From positions 152,912 to 216,911 of the forward strand of contig NZ_SZPR01000010.1 in assembly GCF_005280195.1 (NCBI RefSeq): 64,000 bases of DNA. The letters are read 5' to 3'. The position numbers and the translations under genes are program-made. A model generated the notes under the pieces. It did not search any database. It worked only from the letters and a program-made list of their open reading frames with translations, and was not told where the DNA came from. This DNA is from Streptomyces galbus (GTDB lineage Bacteria; Actinomycetota; Actinomycetes; Streptomycetales; Streptomycetaceae). Of the stretch, positions 43,736-52,806 are shown piece after piece. Each line of letters begins with the position of its first letter. Within the stretch, counting starts at the first letter, position 1.

Positions 43736-44140
43736 ATGGGAGCAACGACGGCCGGGGCGGGCCTCGAGGATCAGTGGCGGGACATCCTGTCGGTGCACGC
43801 GCGCACCATGTGCGAGATCGACCGTGTGCTGCACCCGCACGGCCTCGGGGCGAGCGACTTCGAGGTGCTCGACATCCTCGCCTCCGAGACGCCCCGCGAG
43901 GGCGACCAGTGCCGGGTGCAGAACCTGGTCGGGCGGGTGCACCTCAGCCAGAGCGCGCTGTCGCGGCTGATCGGCCGCCTGGAGAAGGAGGGCCTGGTGC
44001 AGCGCTCGGTGTGCGCGGAGGACCGGCGCGGGGTGTGGGTCGCCCTCACCCGCAGGGGCCGCGAACTGCACGACGAGGTGCTGCCCCTGCAGCGCGGCGT
44101 CCTGGAGCGCACGCTGCGGGACCGGCCCCCGGCGCCCTGA
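43736..44140 (+). CDS. MarR family transcriptional regulator
   Basis: 134 residues, ATG 43736. No ribosome site precedes it. A -35 TCAACA, 17 bp, -10 TACCGT (43723-43728) ends 7 nt before the ATG, so it is probably leaderless. Winged helix FEVLDILASETPREGDQCRVQNLVGRVHLSQSALSRLIGRLEKEGLVQRSVCAEDRRGVW is typical, with two Cys (C46-type and C96-type positions) that could sense oxidants. Autoregulation via the 22-bp inverted repeat is likely, and a shared half-site suggests fadH as a second target. Confidence 0.9.
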   Translation: MGATTAGAGLEDQWRDILSVHARTMCEIDRVLHPHGLGASDFEVLDILASETPREGDQCRVQNLVGRVHLSQSALSRLIGRLEKEGLVQRSVCAEDRRGVWVALTRRGRELHDEVLPLQRGVLERTLRDRPPAP

Positions 44141-44160
44141 CCGGCCGGTCCTGGCGGAGG

Positions 44161-44553
44161 TCAGCGCACCAGGAGGGTCCGCACTCCCTCCGAGGTGAGG
44201 GTCAGCCCGTGGTCGCCGGCCGCGTCGATGGTGAGCGACAGCTCGCCCTCCGGCCACTGCTCGGCGAGGGCGCCCAGTGGGATCAGCCGGTAGCGGGAGA
44301 CGTACGGCAGCAGCTCGGTCATCTCCCCCTCGGAGGTGAAGACCGGCACGACGGGCGCGCTGCCGGGCTGCTCCAGCACCGGCAGCGCGACCGCCGTCGG
44401 GTCCGAGGCGTCCTCGTCGGTGGTGTCGTCGGGCACCGGTACGAGCACCTCGCTGTGGGCGAGTGTGTCCAGTGCGGCGGGGTCCTCGGCGTCCCTGGCC
44501 AGCGCGTCCAGCGCCCGCCGGGCGGGGGAGAAGTTGTTGGCGGGTGTGTCCAT
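44161..44553 (-). CDS. SseB-like family protein
   Basis: 130 residues, ATG at 44551-44553. The pattern EVLVPVPDDTT...LPVLEQPGSAPVVPVFTSEGEMTELLP followed by LGALAEQWPEGELSLTIDAAGDHGLTLTSEGV matches the SseB N-terminal domain, a common cytosolic protein of unknown function in actinobacteria. The Asp/Glu-rich loop is variable. It converges on the marR gene with 20 bp between stops (a GACCGGCCGGTC palindrome lies there). Confidence 0.85.
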   Translation of the reverse strand: MDTPANNFSPARRALDALARDAEDPAALDTLAHSEVLVPVPDDTTDEDASDPTAVALPVLEQPGSAPVVPVFTSEGEMTELLPYVSRYRLIPLGALAEQWPEGELSLTIDAAGDHGLTLTSEGVRTLLVR

Positions 44554-44726
44554 GGCGGGTCTTCCCTGGTGGAGGCGGTCCGGCGGCCGGGTCCGGAACC
44601 AGGCCGTCCGGATGTCATCCGGCCTCGCGTACCCGGCACGGCACGGATCATTCCGCCGGACCGCCGCCGGTCCCCCGCTCGCTCACCCCGTACGGTCAGC
44701 GCCTGACGGGCCGGGTGCGGCAGGGG

Positions 44727-46775
44727 CTAGCTACCGGCGGCGGACGCGGTCACGTCCCTGATCGCCCAGCGCTGGTTGGCGCCGGAGTTGGGCGGCCAGG
44801 TGGTGACCGCCGCTCCCTCGCCGGTCGCTTGTCCCCCGACCTCCAGCAGCCGCCCGCTCGCGGCGTTGATCAGCGTCCAAGTGCCGTCGCCCGTGGTCGA
44901 GGCGATCCATTCGGCCGCCGCGTCGCGCCGGCCGGTGTCGGGTTCGGCGACCGGGACGTCGTCGCGGACCGCCAGGCGCTTGCCGTCCACGGCGCTGGTG
45001 AGGACGTACCGGGCCTCGCTGCCGCGGCCGGGGCCCACCCGGCTCAGCCGCCACTGCTGGGCCGTCGAGCCGCTGGGCGTGCCGATGACGAGGCCGGTGC
45101 CGTCGCCGGCCACGGTGACCGCCTTGCCGCTCTGCACGCCGGTGAGGGTGTAGGTGTGGCCGGTACGCAGCAGCGGGGCGTCCTGCGCGACGCCGGACAC
45201 GCCCTTGACGACGAAGGAGGTCACGGACCGGGCGGGCACGGTGACCGTGGCCCGGCCGTCCTCGACCTTCACCGCGTCCCGCACGGCGAGCTTGCCGTCG
45301 GCGCTGGTGACGACGGGCGTCACGGTGGCACCCCGGCTGATGCTGCGGAACTTCGTCAGGTCGAGGGTGACGCTGCGCGGGCTCGTGGTGCTGTTGACGT
45401 GCACCAGGGAGGCGCCCTTGCCGTCCTTGGACACGGCGGCCGCGCTGGAGGTGTCGTCGACCTTGATCAGGCGGTCACCGGGCTTGATGAAGTGGGTGAA
45501 GTTGCGTGCCGTGTCGAACTTGGTGTTGGTGCGGACCGGGCAGGTGGCGAGGGTGTCCGCGGCGGTGCAGCTGAAGGGGACCTGGATCTCTCCCCAGTTG
45601 CCGCCCTTGGCGGACTCGCCGCCGGGCTTCATGTTGTCCTCGTCCTCGACCGGCTGCCAGAACACCCAGGCCCGCGGCTCCAGTTCGCGCAGGTCGTCGA
45701 CGATGTGCTGGGCGAGTCCGAGGCCGGGGCGCATGTCCGTGAAGCTCTGTCCGTCGCCCCAGTCGCCCTCGACCTCGCTCATCCACAGCTTCTTGTCCGC
45801 GGCCTTGGCGAGGTCGCGGACGGTGGTGCGCTGTCCGGTGCCGTAGGTGTGGACGTTCATCTGGCCGACGAGGGCGCGGTCCTGGGCGGTGTAGGCGCTC
45901 CAGTTCTGCGCGAAGGTCGAGGGGTTGGTCTCGTCCATCGCCGAGATCTGCGCCTTGGTCTTCGCCGTGCGCAGGGCAGGTGCGAGTGCCTGGAGCACCT
46001 TGCGCTGCAGCGCGGGGCTCATGTGGGCGCCCTCCTGGCGGCCGCCGACCGGTTGGCCGTCGGTGCCCAGGCGGGTGCTCCAGTAGGGGGTGTTGGGCTC
46101 GTTGAAGGGGTCGACGGTCTTCACCTTGATGCCGTGCGCCTGCTCCAGCCGCCGGGTGGCGCCGGCCAGGTAGGCGGCGTAGTCGTCGACCGACTCGGCC
46201 TTGAGCTGGTCGGCGGTGGCGTCGAAGCCGCCGGAGACGTAGCCGGAGACCGTCATGAACCAGGGCGGGGAGTTGCTGAAGGTCTCCCAGTGGGTGATGT
46301 CGTTCTTGATGCGGTCGACCCACCAGCGCTGGGTGGCGTCGGCCTTCTCGTTCCAGTCGGCGGGGTCGTCGGCGCTCCACCAGTCGGTGTCCGTCCGGGT
46401 GGTGCCGTCGGGGGCCTTCCACCAGCCCTGGACGGCCCCGCCGGCCCGCAGGTAGTCCTCGACGTCGGGGGCGTTGCCGCCGCCGATGTTGTAGCGGGCG
46501 ATGTTCAGGCCGAGGCCGTCGTCGTCGAAGAGGAGGGAGGCGAGCTTCTCCCGGATCCGGGGCGGGTAGCCGCCGGTGACGTCGGCGAACCAGGCCAGGC
46601 TGGTGCCCCAGCCCTCGAACGGCTGCTGCCGGTAGGAGGGGTCGAGCCGGACCGTGACGGAGGGGACGTCCGCGGCCCGGGCGGGACCCGGTGCGGAGAC
46701 CAGGGCGGCCGCGGTGGCCAGGGCGGTGAGGCCGGCGGAGGTGAGCAGTCGTCTGCTGCGGGTGCTGCGTGCCAT
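44727..46775 (-). CDS. Secreted GH30 endo-beta-1,6-galactanase-like enzyme with ricin-type lectin domain
   Basis: 682 residues, ATG at 46773-46775. Signal peptide 1-34 (TALATAAALVSAPGPARA). GH30 TIM barrel plus side beta-domain (about 37-510) with QPFEGWGTSLAWFADV, acid/base E226 in DPFNEPN and nucleophile E334 in MSEVEGD. C-terminal ricin-like beta-trefoil part (about 535-680: YTLTGVQSGKAVTVAG...AAEWIASTTGDGTWTLINAASGRLLEVGG). The sequence resembles subfamily-5 endo-beta-1,6-galactanases acting on arabinogalactan side chains. Last gene of the galactan operon; it would release galacto-oligosaccharides outside the cell. Confidence 0.9.
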   Translation of the reverse strand: MARSTRSRRLLTSAGLTALATAAALVSAPGPARAADVPSVTVRLDPSYRQQPFEGWGTSLAWFADVTGGYPPRIREKLASLLFDDDGLGLNIARYNIGGGNAPDVEDYLRAGGAVQGWWKAPDGTTRTDTDWWSADDPADWNEKADATQRWWVDRIKNDITHWETFSNSPPWFMTVSGYVSGGFDATADQLKAESVDDYAAYLAGATRRLEQAHGIKVKTVDPFNEPNTPYWSTRLGTDGQPVGGRQEGAHMSPALQRKVLQALAPALRTAKTKAQISAMDETNPSTFAQNWSAYTAQDRALVGQMNVHTYGTGQRTTVRDLAKAADKKLWMSEVEGDWGDGQSFTDMRPGLGLAQHIVDDLRELEPRAWVFWQPVEDEDNMKPGGESAKGGNWGEIQVPFSCTAADTLATCPVRTNTKFDTARNFTHFIKPGDRLIKVDDTSSAAAVSKDGKGASLVHVNSTTSPRSVTLDLTKFRSISRGATVTPVVTSADGKLAVRDAVKVEDGRATVTVPARSVTSFVVKGVSGVAQDAPLLRTGHTYTLTGVQSGKAVTVAGDGTGLVIGTPSGSTAQQWRLSRVGPGRGSEARYVLTSAVDGKRLAVRDDVPVAEPDTGRRDAAAEWIASTTGDGTWTLINAASGRLLEVGGQATGEGAAVTTWPPNSGANQRWAIRDVTASAAGS

Positions 46776-46894
46776 CGGTGTGCTCCCGACTGGAGGGTGG
46801 TCGCGCTGAGATGGGCCCTCCCGCCCGCGTCGGGGCAGGAGGGCGGCGCCCGTGAGGAGGCCGTGCGTCCCCACGGGCGAGCGGGCGGGGTGGG

Positions 46895-48937
46895 TCAGGC
46901 GAGCGGCTGGCGCAGTACGGCGACGGCCCGCGGGGCGAGCGTGAGGGTGCCGTCGGCGGCGAGGGTGCCGAGCAGGGCGTCACCGGTGAGGCCGGGCACG
47001 GTGACCGTGTCGTCGGTGCGGTTGACGAGGAAGCGGAAGCGGGCGTCGGGGCCGCGGCGCACGGTCGTCTCGACGAGTCCGCGGGCCTCGGCGGGCAGGT
47101 CGCTGCGCACGCCGGCCGGCTCCAGCAGGCGCGGCAGGAGCGAGGTGAGGCCCCGCGTCCCGAGCCGGGTGGAGACGTAGGTGGCCGAACCGCCGCCCGT
47201 CGGGCGGCGGGTGACGGCGGGGCGTCCCCGATACGTGCCGGAGCGGTAGTGGGCGAGGACCTCGGTGTCGGGGGCCGTGACGGTGATCCGGTCGGTCCAC
47301 AGCGTGCCGGTCGCCGGCCCGTCCAGGGTGACCTCGTCCCCGGCGACGAGGGGTCCGAACTCCTCGATGCGGATGCCGAGCAGGTCGCGCAGGGCTCCCG
47401 GGTAGCCGCCGAGCCACACGTGGTCGTTCTCGTCGACGATGCCCGAGAAGTAGGTGGTGACGAGGTGGCCGCCCTGGTCGGTGTAGCGGGTGAGGGCCTC
47501 GGCGAGGTCGGCCGGGACCACGTGCAGCACCGGGGCGACCAGCACCTGGTGGCGGTTGAGGTCGCCGTGCCGGGTGACGAGGTCCGCGCGGACGCCGAGG
47601 GCGAGGAAGGCGGAGTACCAGTCGAGTGCCTCCTGCCGGTAGTCGAGCAGGGAGGTGGGGTGGGAGTCCTGCTCGCTCGCCCACCACGACTGCCAGTCGT
47701 AGAGGATGCCGACGGGAGCGGCCTCGCGTTCGCTGCCGGCGAGGGGCGCGAGCGCCTTCAGGGTGGCGCCGAGGTCGCGGACCGCGCGGAACAGGTCGCT
47801 GTCCTCACCGGCGTGCGGCACCATCGCGGAGTGGTACTTCTCCGCGCCGGCCGCGGACTGCCGCCACTGGAAGAAGCAGACCGCGTCGGCCCCGTGCGCG
47901 ACGTGCAGCAGCGAGTCGCGGGCCAGGTCGCCGGGCCGCTTGGCCACGTTGACGGGCTGCCAGTTGACGGCGCTGGTGGAGTGCTCCATCAGGAACCAGG
48001 GCCGGCCGGCGCTGATGCCGCTGGTGAGGTTGGCGGAGAAGGACAGCTCGTCGCGGTCCTGGGGGCCCGGGCGGACGTAGTGGTCGTTGGAGACGAAGTC
48101 GATCTCCGCGGCCCAGTCCGGGTAGTCCATGCCCTTCGTGCCGCCCATCACCATGAAGTTGGTGGTGACGGGGACGTCGGGGGTGATCTCCCGCAGGATC
48201 TCCCGCTCGGCGCGCAGGTGGTCCTTCAGCGCGTCGGAGGAGAAGCGCTTGAAGTCCAGTTGCTGGGTGGGGTTGGGGTGCGAGGCGGCCAGCCGCGGCG
48301 GGAGGATCTGCTCCCACTCGGTGTAGCGCTGCGACCAGAACGCGGTGCCCCAGGCGTGGTTGAGCGCCTCCAGGGTGCCGTAGCGGGCGCGCAGCCAGTC
48401 GCGGAAGGCGCGGGCGGCGTCGTCGGAGTAGTCGTAGACGTTGTGGCAGCCCAGCTCGTTGTTGACGTGCCAGGCGACCAGCGCCGGGTGGCCCGCGTAC
48501 CGGGCGGCCAGCTCCCGCACCAGGCGCAGTGCGTGGCGGCGGAAGACGGGCGAGGTGGGGCGCCAGTGCTGGCGGGCTCCCGGCCACAGGGTCTCGCCGG
48601 TGGACGTGACCGGGAGGATCTCGGGGTGGGCGGTGGTGAGCCAGGGCGGCGGGGAGGCGGTGGCCGTGGCCAGGTCGACCCCGACGCCGCCCTCGTGGAG
48701 GAGGTCCATGACCTCGTCGAGCCAGCCGAAGTCCCATGCATCCGGGGCGGGTTGGAGGCTGGCCCAGGAGAAGATGCCCACGGACACGACGTTGACGCCG
48801 GCCTCGCGCATCAGGCGTACGTCGTCCTGCCAGACGGAGCGGGGCCACTGCTCGGGGTTGTAGTCGGCGCCGTAGAGGAGGCGGGGGGTGCGGTCACCGT
48901 CCGTCCCGTGCATCCGGGACAGGAGGGTGGAGATCAT
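46895..48937 (-). CDS. Beta-galactosidase, GH42
   Basis: 680 residues, ATG at 48935-48937 with AAGGA 6 nt upstream. GH42 barrel: LYGADYNPEQWPRSVWQDDVRLM, acid/base E161 in AWHVNNELG, nucleophile E318 in PWFLMEHSTSAVNWQ. A trimerisation domain and C-terminal beta domain follow. There is no signal peptide, so it hydrolyses imported beta-galacto-oligosaccharides in the cytosol. Located between the binding-protein gene and the secreted galactanase. Confidence 0.95.
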   Translation of the reverse strand: MISTLLSRMHGTDGDRTPRLLYGADYNPEQWPRSVWQDDVRLMREAGVNVVSVGIFSWASLQPAPDAWDFGWLDEVMDLLHEGGVGVDLATATASPPPWLTTAHPEILPVTSTGETLWPGARQHWRPTSPVFRRHALRLVRELAARYAGHPALVAWHVNNELGCHNVYDYSDDAARAFRDWLRARYGTLEALNHAWGTAFWSQRYTEWEQILPPRLAASHPNPTQQLDFKRFSSDALKDHLRAEREILREITPDVPVTTNFMVMGGTKGMDYPDWAAEIDFVSNDHYVRPGPQDRDELSFSANLTSGISAGRPWFLMEHSTSAVNWQPVNVAKRPGDLARDSLLHVAHGADAVCFFQWRQSAAGAEKYHSAMVPHAGEDSDLFRAVRDLGATLKALAPLAGSEREAAPVGILYDWQSWWASEQDSHPTSLLDYRQEALDWYSAFLALGVRADLVTRHGDLNRHQVLVAPVLHVVPADLAEALTRYTDQGGHLVTTYFSGIVDENDHVWLGGYPGALRDLLGIRIEEFGPLVAGDEVTLDGPATGTLWTDRITVTAPDTEVLAHYRSGTYRGRPAVTRRPTGGGSATYVSTRLGTRGLTSLLPRLLEPAGVRSDLPAEARGLVETTVRRGPDARFRFLVNRTDDTVTVPGLTGDALLGTLAADGTLTLAPRAVAVLRQPLA

Positions 48938-48990
48938 GGTGGTCCTTCCGGGAGGGGGCCGCGGGCGGCCCGGAGCCGGGCACGCCGCGC

Positions 48991-49057
48991 GGCGGTCACT
49001 TCTCGCGGTGGAGTCCTGCTCCGCCGGCGGTCACTTCTCGACGGTGAAGCCCTGCTC
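48991..49057 (-). repeat. Tandem imperfect duplication of the binding-protein gene 3' end
   Basis: 49026-49057 covers the last codons and stop of the binding-protein gene. 48991-49021 repeats it with one missing base and two substitutions (29 of 31 aligned bases identical), period 35. The downstream copy is non-coding. Confidence 0.7.
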
Positions 49058-50377
49058 GGTGCCGTACTTGACGGAGGCGTCCTGCCAGGTCTTCAGGCCG
49101 TCGGCCAGCTTGGTGTGCGACACGTAGGCCTTGCCGACGGTGTCGTTGAAGATGGAGTTGGCGTAGACCTGGTAGGGCAGGTACGACCAGTCGTCGGCGA
49201 CGTTCGCGGCGGACTCGGCGAAGATCTTGTTGGCCTGCTGTCCGCCGAAGTACGGGAAGGCGGTGTTCTGGAAGGCCGGGGAGTTCAGCTGCGCGACGGT
49301 CGCCGGGAAGGCCCCGCCCTGGACGCGGGTGGCGACGCCCTTGCCGGCGTTGGCGTACTCGACGAACGCGTAGGCCAGTGCCTCGTTCTTGCCGAGTTCG
49401 GGCAGGGTGAGGGCGCTGCCGCCGTTCTCCGCGCTCGCGTGGGCGCCGGCCGTCCACTGCGGCAGCGGGGCGACGCGCCAGTCACCGGCGGCGTTCTTGA
49501 CGCCGGAGGCGAGGTTGGCGGGCATCCAGGCGCCGATGGCGAGGGTCGCGATGGTGCCGTCGCCGAGGCCCTTGTACCACTCGTCGGACCAGCTGGTGAC
49601 GGGCGCGAGCAGCTTGTCGTCGAGGAGCTTCTGCCAGGTCCCGGTGTACTTCTCGGCGCCCGCGTCCGCGAAGTCGATCTTCACCTTGGTGCCGTCGACC
49701 TTGTAGGGGCGTGAACCGGCCTGCCACAGCATGCTGGTGGTGAAGCCCGCGTCGCCGGTGTCGTTGGTGATGTACGCCTTCGGGTCCGCGGTGTGCAGGG
49801 TGCGGGCCGCGGCCAGGTACTCGTCCCAGGTGGTGGGCACCTTGATCTTGTACTTGTCGAAGACCTTCTTGTTGTAGAACAGCGCCATGGGGCCGGAGTC
49901 CATGGGCAGGCCGTAGATGCCGTCGCCGCCGGCCTTCACGCCGTTCCAGGGGCCCGGGGAGAAGGACGCGGAGAGCTTGTCGGCGCCGAAGCCCTTGAGG
50001 TCGGTGAGCTGCTTGGTCAGCGCGTACTGCCCCATGGCGTAGTACTCGACCTGCGCGACGTCGGGCACGCCCTTCTTGGCGGACATGGCGTTCTGCAGCG
50101 CCTTGTACTGGTCGTTGCCGGTGCCCGCGTTGACCAGGTCGACCTTGACGCCGGGGTGCTCCTTCTCGAAATCGGCGGCCACCTGCTTGAGCGTGGGCTC
50201 CCACGCCCAGACCGTGAGGGTGCCGCCCTTCTTCAGGGCGGCCTGGACGTCGGCCGCGGAGACGGACTTCTTCGCGTCCGAACCGCCGTCGCCGGAGCCG
50301 CCGCAGGCGGTGGCGCCGAGGGCCAGGGCGGTCAGGAGGCCGATGCCGCCCAGCAGGCGGCGGGAGTGCTTGGGCAT
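49031..50377 (-). CDS. Extracellular sugar-binding lipoprotein (ABC transporter)
   Basis: 448 residues, ATG at 50375-50377. Lipoprotein signal with lipobox ATAC (LTALALGATACGGSG). Family-1 solute-binding fold: TLTVWAWEPTLKQVAADFEKEHPGVKVDLVNAGTGNDQYKALQNAM, YGLPMDSGPMALFYNKKVFDKYKI, VPTTWDEYLAAARTL. Probably captures galacto-oligosaccharides released by the secreted galactanase. Third gene of the transporter operon; the permeases precede it, an unusual but known order. Confidence 0.95.
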   Translation of the reverse strand: MPKHSRRLLGGIGLLTALALGATACGGSGDGGSDAKKSVSAADVQAALKKGGTLTVWAWEPTLKQVAADFEKEHPGVKVDLVNAGTGNDQYKALQNAMSAKKGVPDVAQVEYYAMGQYALTKQLTDLKGFGADKLSASFSPGPWNGVKAGGDGIYGLPMDSGPMALFYNKKVFDKYKIKVPTTWDEYLAAARTLHTADPKAYITNDTGDAGFTTSMLWQAGSRPYKVDGTKVKIDFADAGAEKYTGTWQKLLDDKLLAPVTSWSDEWYKGLGDGTIATLAIGAWMPANLASGVKNAAGDWRVAPLPQWTAGAHASAENGGSALTLPELGKNEALAYAFVEYANAGKGVATRVQGGAFPATVAQLNSPAFQNTAFPYFGGQQANKIFAESAANVADDWSYLPYQVYANSIFNDTVGKAYVSHTKLADGLKTWQDASVKYGTEQGFTVEK

Positions 50378-50490
50378 GGACGTACTTCCACTTCTTGCCG
50401 GAGCACCGGCGGGTGAGGGTCGAAGGACGGGAGGGTGAGAGGAGGAGGACGAGGAGGGGTCGAGCCGGGTGCGGGCGGGCCGGGTGCGGC

Positions 50491-51441
50491 TCATTCCTTG
50501 ACGCTGCCCGCGGCCAGTCCCGACTGCCAGTACTTCTGGAGCAACAGGAACGCGGCGATCAGCGGGACGATGGTGATCAGAGAGCCGGTGATGACCAGGT
50601 TGAAGACGGGCTGGCCGCCGGCGGTCGCCGCCTGCGCGTTCCAGCTGTTGAGGCCGAGGGTGAGCGGGTACCAGTCGGGATCCTTGATCATGATCAGCGG
50701 CAGGAAGTAGTTGTTCCAGGTGGCGACCATGGTGAACAGCGAGACGGTGACGATGCCGGGTGCCAGCAGCGGCAGGGCCACCTGGAAGAAGACCCGGATC
50801 TCGCTCGCGCCGTCCATGCGGGCCGCCTCCAGCAGCTCCGCCGGGATGGCCTCGCCCGCGAACACCCACATCAGGTACAGGCCGAAGGGCGAGATCAAGG
50901 AGGGGATGATCACGGCCCACGGGGTGTTGGTGAGTCCCAGGTTGCTGAACATCAGGAAGGTCGGCACCGCCAGCGCGGTCCCCGGTACGGCGACGGCTCC
51001 GATGACCACGGCGAAGACGGCACGGCGCCCGGGGAAGGCGAACTTGGCCAGCGCGTACCCGCCGAGCACCGCGAGGAAGGTGGCGCCGCCGGCGCCCACC
51101 ACCACGTAGAGCACGGTGTTGAGCAGCCAGCGGGTGAAGACGCCGTCGTGGTAGGTGAACGTCTCGGTGATGTTGCCCCACAGGGCGAAGTCGCCGTCGA
51201 ACCAGAGACCGGAGGAACGGGACAGCCCCTCCTGGGTCTTGGTCGCGCTGATGACCAGCCAGAGCAGGGGCACCAGGCTGTAGAGCAGCACCAGGGAGGT
51301 GAGCACGGTCAGCAGGACACTGCGCCGGGGCCGGCCGGCCGCGGGGCGGCGCCGGGCGGAGCGCAGGCGCGGCACGGCCTTGACGGGACGCGTCCTGCGG
51401 GTCGCGGTGCCGGACGAGGCGCCGGTGGTGGTGACTGTCAT
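50491..51441 (-). CDS. Carbohydrate ABC permease (MalG type)
   Basis: 316 residues, ATG at 51439-51441. Basic N-terminal tail of about 40 residues, then six membrane helices; the EAA loop reads EAARMDGASEIRVFFQVALPLLAPGI. It starts 7 nt after the MalF-type permease stop. No ATP-binding gene is present in the locus, so it is probably energised by the shared multiple-sugar ATPase MsiK encoded elsewhere. Confidence 0.95.
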   Translation of the reverse strand: MTVTTTGASSGTATRRTRPVKAVPRLRSARRRPAAGRPRRSVLLTVLTSLVLLYSLVPLLWLVISATKTQEGLSRSSGLWFDGDFALWGNITETFTYHDGVFTRWLLNTVLYVVVGAGGATFLAVLGGYALAKFAFPGRRAVFAVVIGAVAVPGTALAVPTFLMFSNLGLTNTPWAVIIPSLISPFGLYLMWVFAGEAIPAELLEAARMDGASEIRVFFQVALPLLAPGIVTVSLFTMVATWNNYFLPLIMIKDPDWYPLTLGLNSWNAQAATAGGQPVFNLVITGSLITIVPLIAAFLLLQKYWQSGLAAGSVKE

Positions 51442-51448
51442 GACTGCC

Positions 51449-52375
51449 TCACGCTCCCTTGCGCATGCCGCGCAGTTGGACGACGTAGGCGATGACCATG
51501 GTGATCACGCCCATGACCAGGGCGACCGTCGCGGAGTAGTTCTGCTGCTGGCCCGAGAACGACAGGGAGTACGTGTAGAAGTTCGGGGTGTAGTCCGTGG
51601 TGATGGCGTTGGGGGCGAGCTTCTGCAGCACGCTCGGCTCGTTGAAGAGCTGGAAGCTGCCGATGATGGAGAAGATCGTGGCGATGACGAGGGCGCCGCG
51701 GATGGCCGGCAGTTTGATGGCGGTGATGACGCGGATCTGCCCGGCGCCGTCGATCTCGGCCGCCTCGTAGAGGGACTGCGGGATCACCCGCAGCGCCGAG
51801 TAGAAGATCAGCATGTTGTAGCCGACGAACTCCCAGGTCACGATGTTGCCGATGGAGGCGAGGACGAGCCCCGGGGAGAGCGGGTCGGGCAGCGACAGGC
51901 CGAAGGCGTCGTCGATGTCGCCGACCAGGCCGAAGCGGGTGCCGTACATGAAGCCCCACATGAGGGTGGCGACCACGGCCGGCACCGCGTAGGGCAGGAA
52001 GATCGAGATCCGGAAGAAGCTCTTGCCGTAGAGGCGTCCGCTGTCGAGCGCGAGCGCCACGAGCAGGGCTATGCCGAGCATGACCGGCACCTGGACGCAC
52101 AGGAAGAGGGAGACCCGGCCGAGCGACGCCCAGAAGTTCTCGTCCTGCAGGGCCGCCGTGTAGTTGTCGAGGCCGACGAACGTGGTGCCGCCGATGAGCC
52201 GGTCACGGAAGAGGCTCAGGTAGAGCGAATAGGCGATGGGCGCGAGGAAGACCAGGGCGAAGACGATCACGAACGGGGCGAGGAAGCCCCAGCCCGCCCA
52301 GGAGCGACGGTCCCGTCTGGTCGGGGGTGGTGCCAGCTGCGGCGCGGCAGCCGCCGGCGGGTGCAGCGTTGTCAT
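51449..52375 (-). CDS. Carbohydrate ABC permease (MalF type)
   Basis: 308 residues, ATG at 52373-52375 with GAGGAA upstream. Six membrane helices; EAA motif EAAEIDGAGQIRVITAIKLPAIRGALV, and MalF-type RDRLIGGTTFVGLDNYTAAL. First gene of the leftward galactan-utilisation operon. The operator at 52489-52510 lies 114-135 bp upstream, overlapping the presumed -10 region (TAGACA at 52521-52526, read leftward, as -35). Confidence 0.95.
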   Translation of the reverse strand: MTTLHPPAAAAPQLAPPPTRRDRRSWAGWGFLAPFVIVFALVFLAPIAYSLYLSLFRDRLIGGTTFVGLDNYTAALQDENFWASLGRVSLFLCVQVPVMLGIALLVALALDSGRLYGKSFFRISIFLPYAVPAVVATLMWGFMYGTRFGLVGDIDDAFGLSLPDPLSPGLVLASIGNIVTWEFVGYNMLIFYSALRVIPQSLYEAAEIDGAGQIRVITAIKLPAIRGALVIATIFSIIGSFQLFNEPSVLQKLAPNAITTDYTPNFYTYSLSFSGQQQNYSATVALVMGVITMVIAYVVQLRGMRKGA

Positions 52376-52488
52376 GTCGTTCCTCGCACTTTCGGGGTGG
52401 TGGAGCAAGCGGCGGTGGACCGGCTCGGGTCCAGGGCCCGAGGCCCGCGGGGCCTACGTGAGCGTGACGTCGCGGCGCGACTCCGCGC

Positions 52489-52510
52489 TGTTATGTTTAC
52501 GTAAACATCC
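52489..52510. promoter_or_regulatory. LacI operator 1 (transport/hydrolase operon)
   Basis: Contains the perfect 16-bp palindrome ATGTTTACGTAAACAT (52493-52508), with central CG as in LacI/GalR sites. The flanking bases TGTT and CC are identical in operator 2. Confidence 0.88.
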
Positions 52511-52690
52511 GACGGCGGCATGTCTACCCCCGCCGGGTGACACCGGTCAAGGGTTCCGGTGTGCGCGAAGCGGCGGGGCGGACGGGAGGAGGCACTTGCC
52601 TGCGGTCGCCCGCTCACCCAACTCCCCCGCCGTCATGGGCCGTAGGGGCGGCAGGGGTCGTGACGCACTTGTCCCGCGAGATCCCGGCAG

Positions 52691-52712
52691 TGTTATGTTT
52701 ACGTAAACATCC
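52691..52712. promoter_or_regulatory. LacI operator 2 (lacI autoregulation)
   Basis: Same 16-bp palindrome at 52695-52710, 202 bp from operator 1. It overlaps the putative lacI -10 (TATGTT), as expected for autorepression. Confidence 0.88.
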
Positions 52713-52806
52713 TCTGACGCCTGCAAGACTGCGGCATCAGTGGCGGTCGAGTGCTCCGCCATGGTGAACCGTCACTCGGACCACGACGGAAGGCGGCTGA
52801 CGGCCA

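Larger units (their letters stand above)
52376..52806. other. 431-bp divergent control region of the galactan locus
   Basis: No gene. It holds two copies of the LacI operator (52489-52510, 52691-52712), the leftward operon promoter and the lacI promoter (TTGTCC 52669-52674, about 18-19 bp, TATGTT 52694-52699). Confidence 0.8.

Noticed and set aside
44139..44150. GACCGGCCGGTC as operator
   Set aside because: It lies between two convergent stop codons, where no promoter is expected; short GC palindromes are common here.
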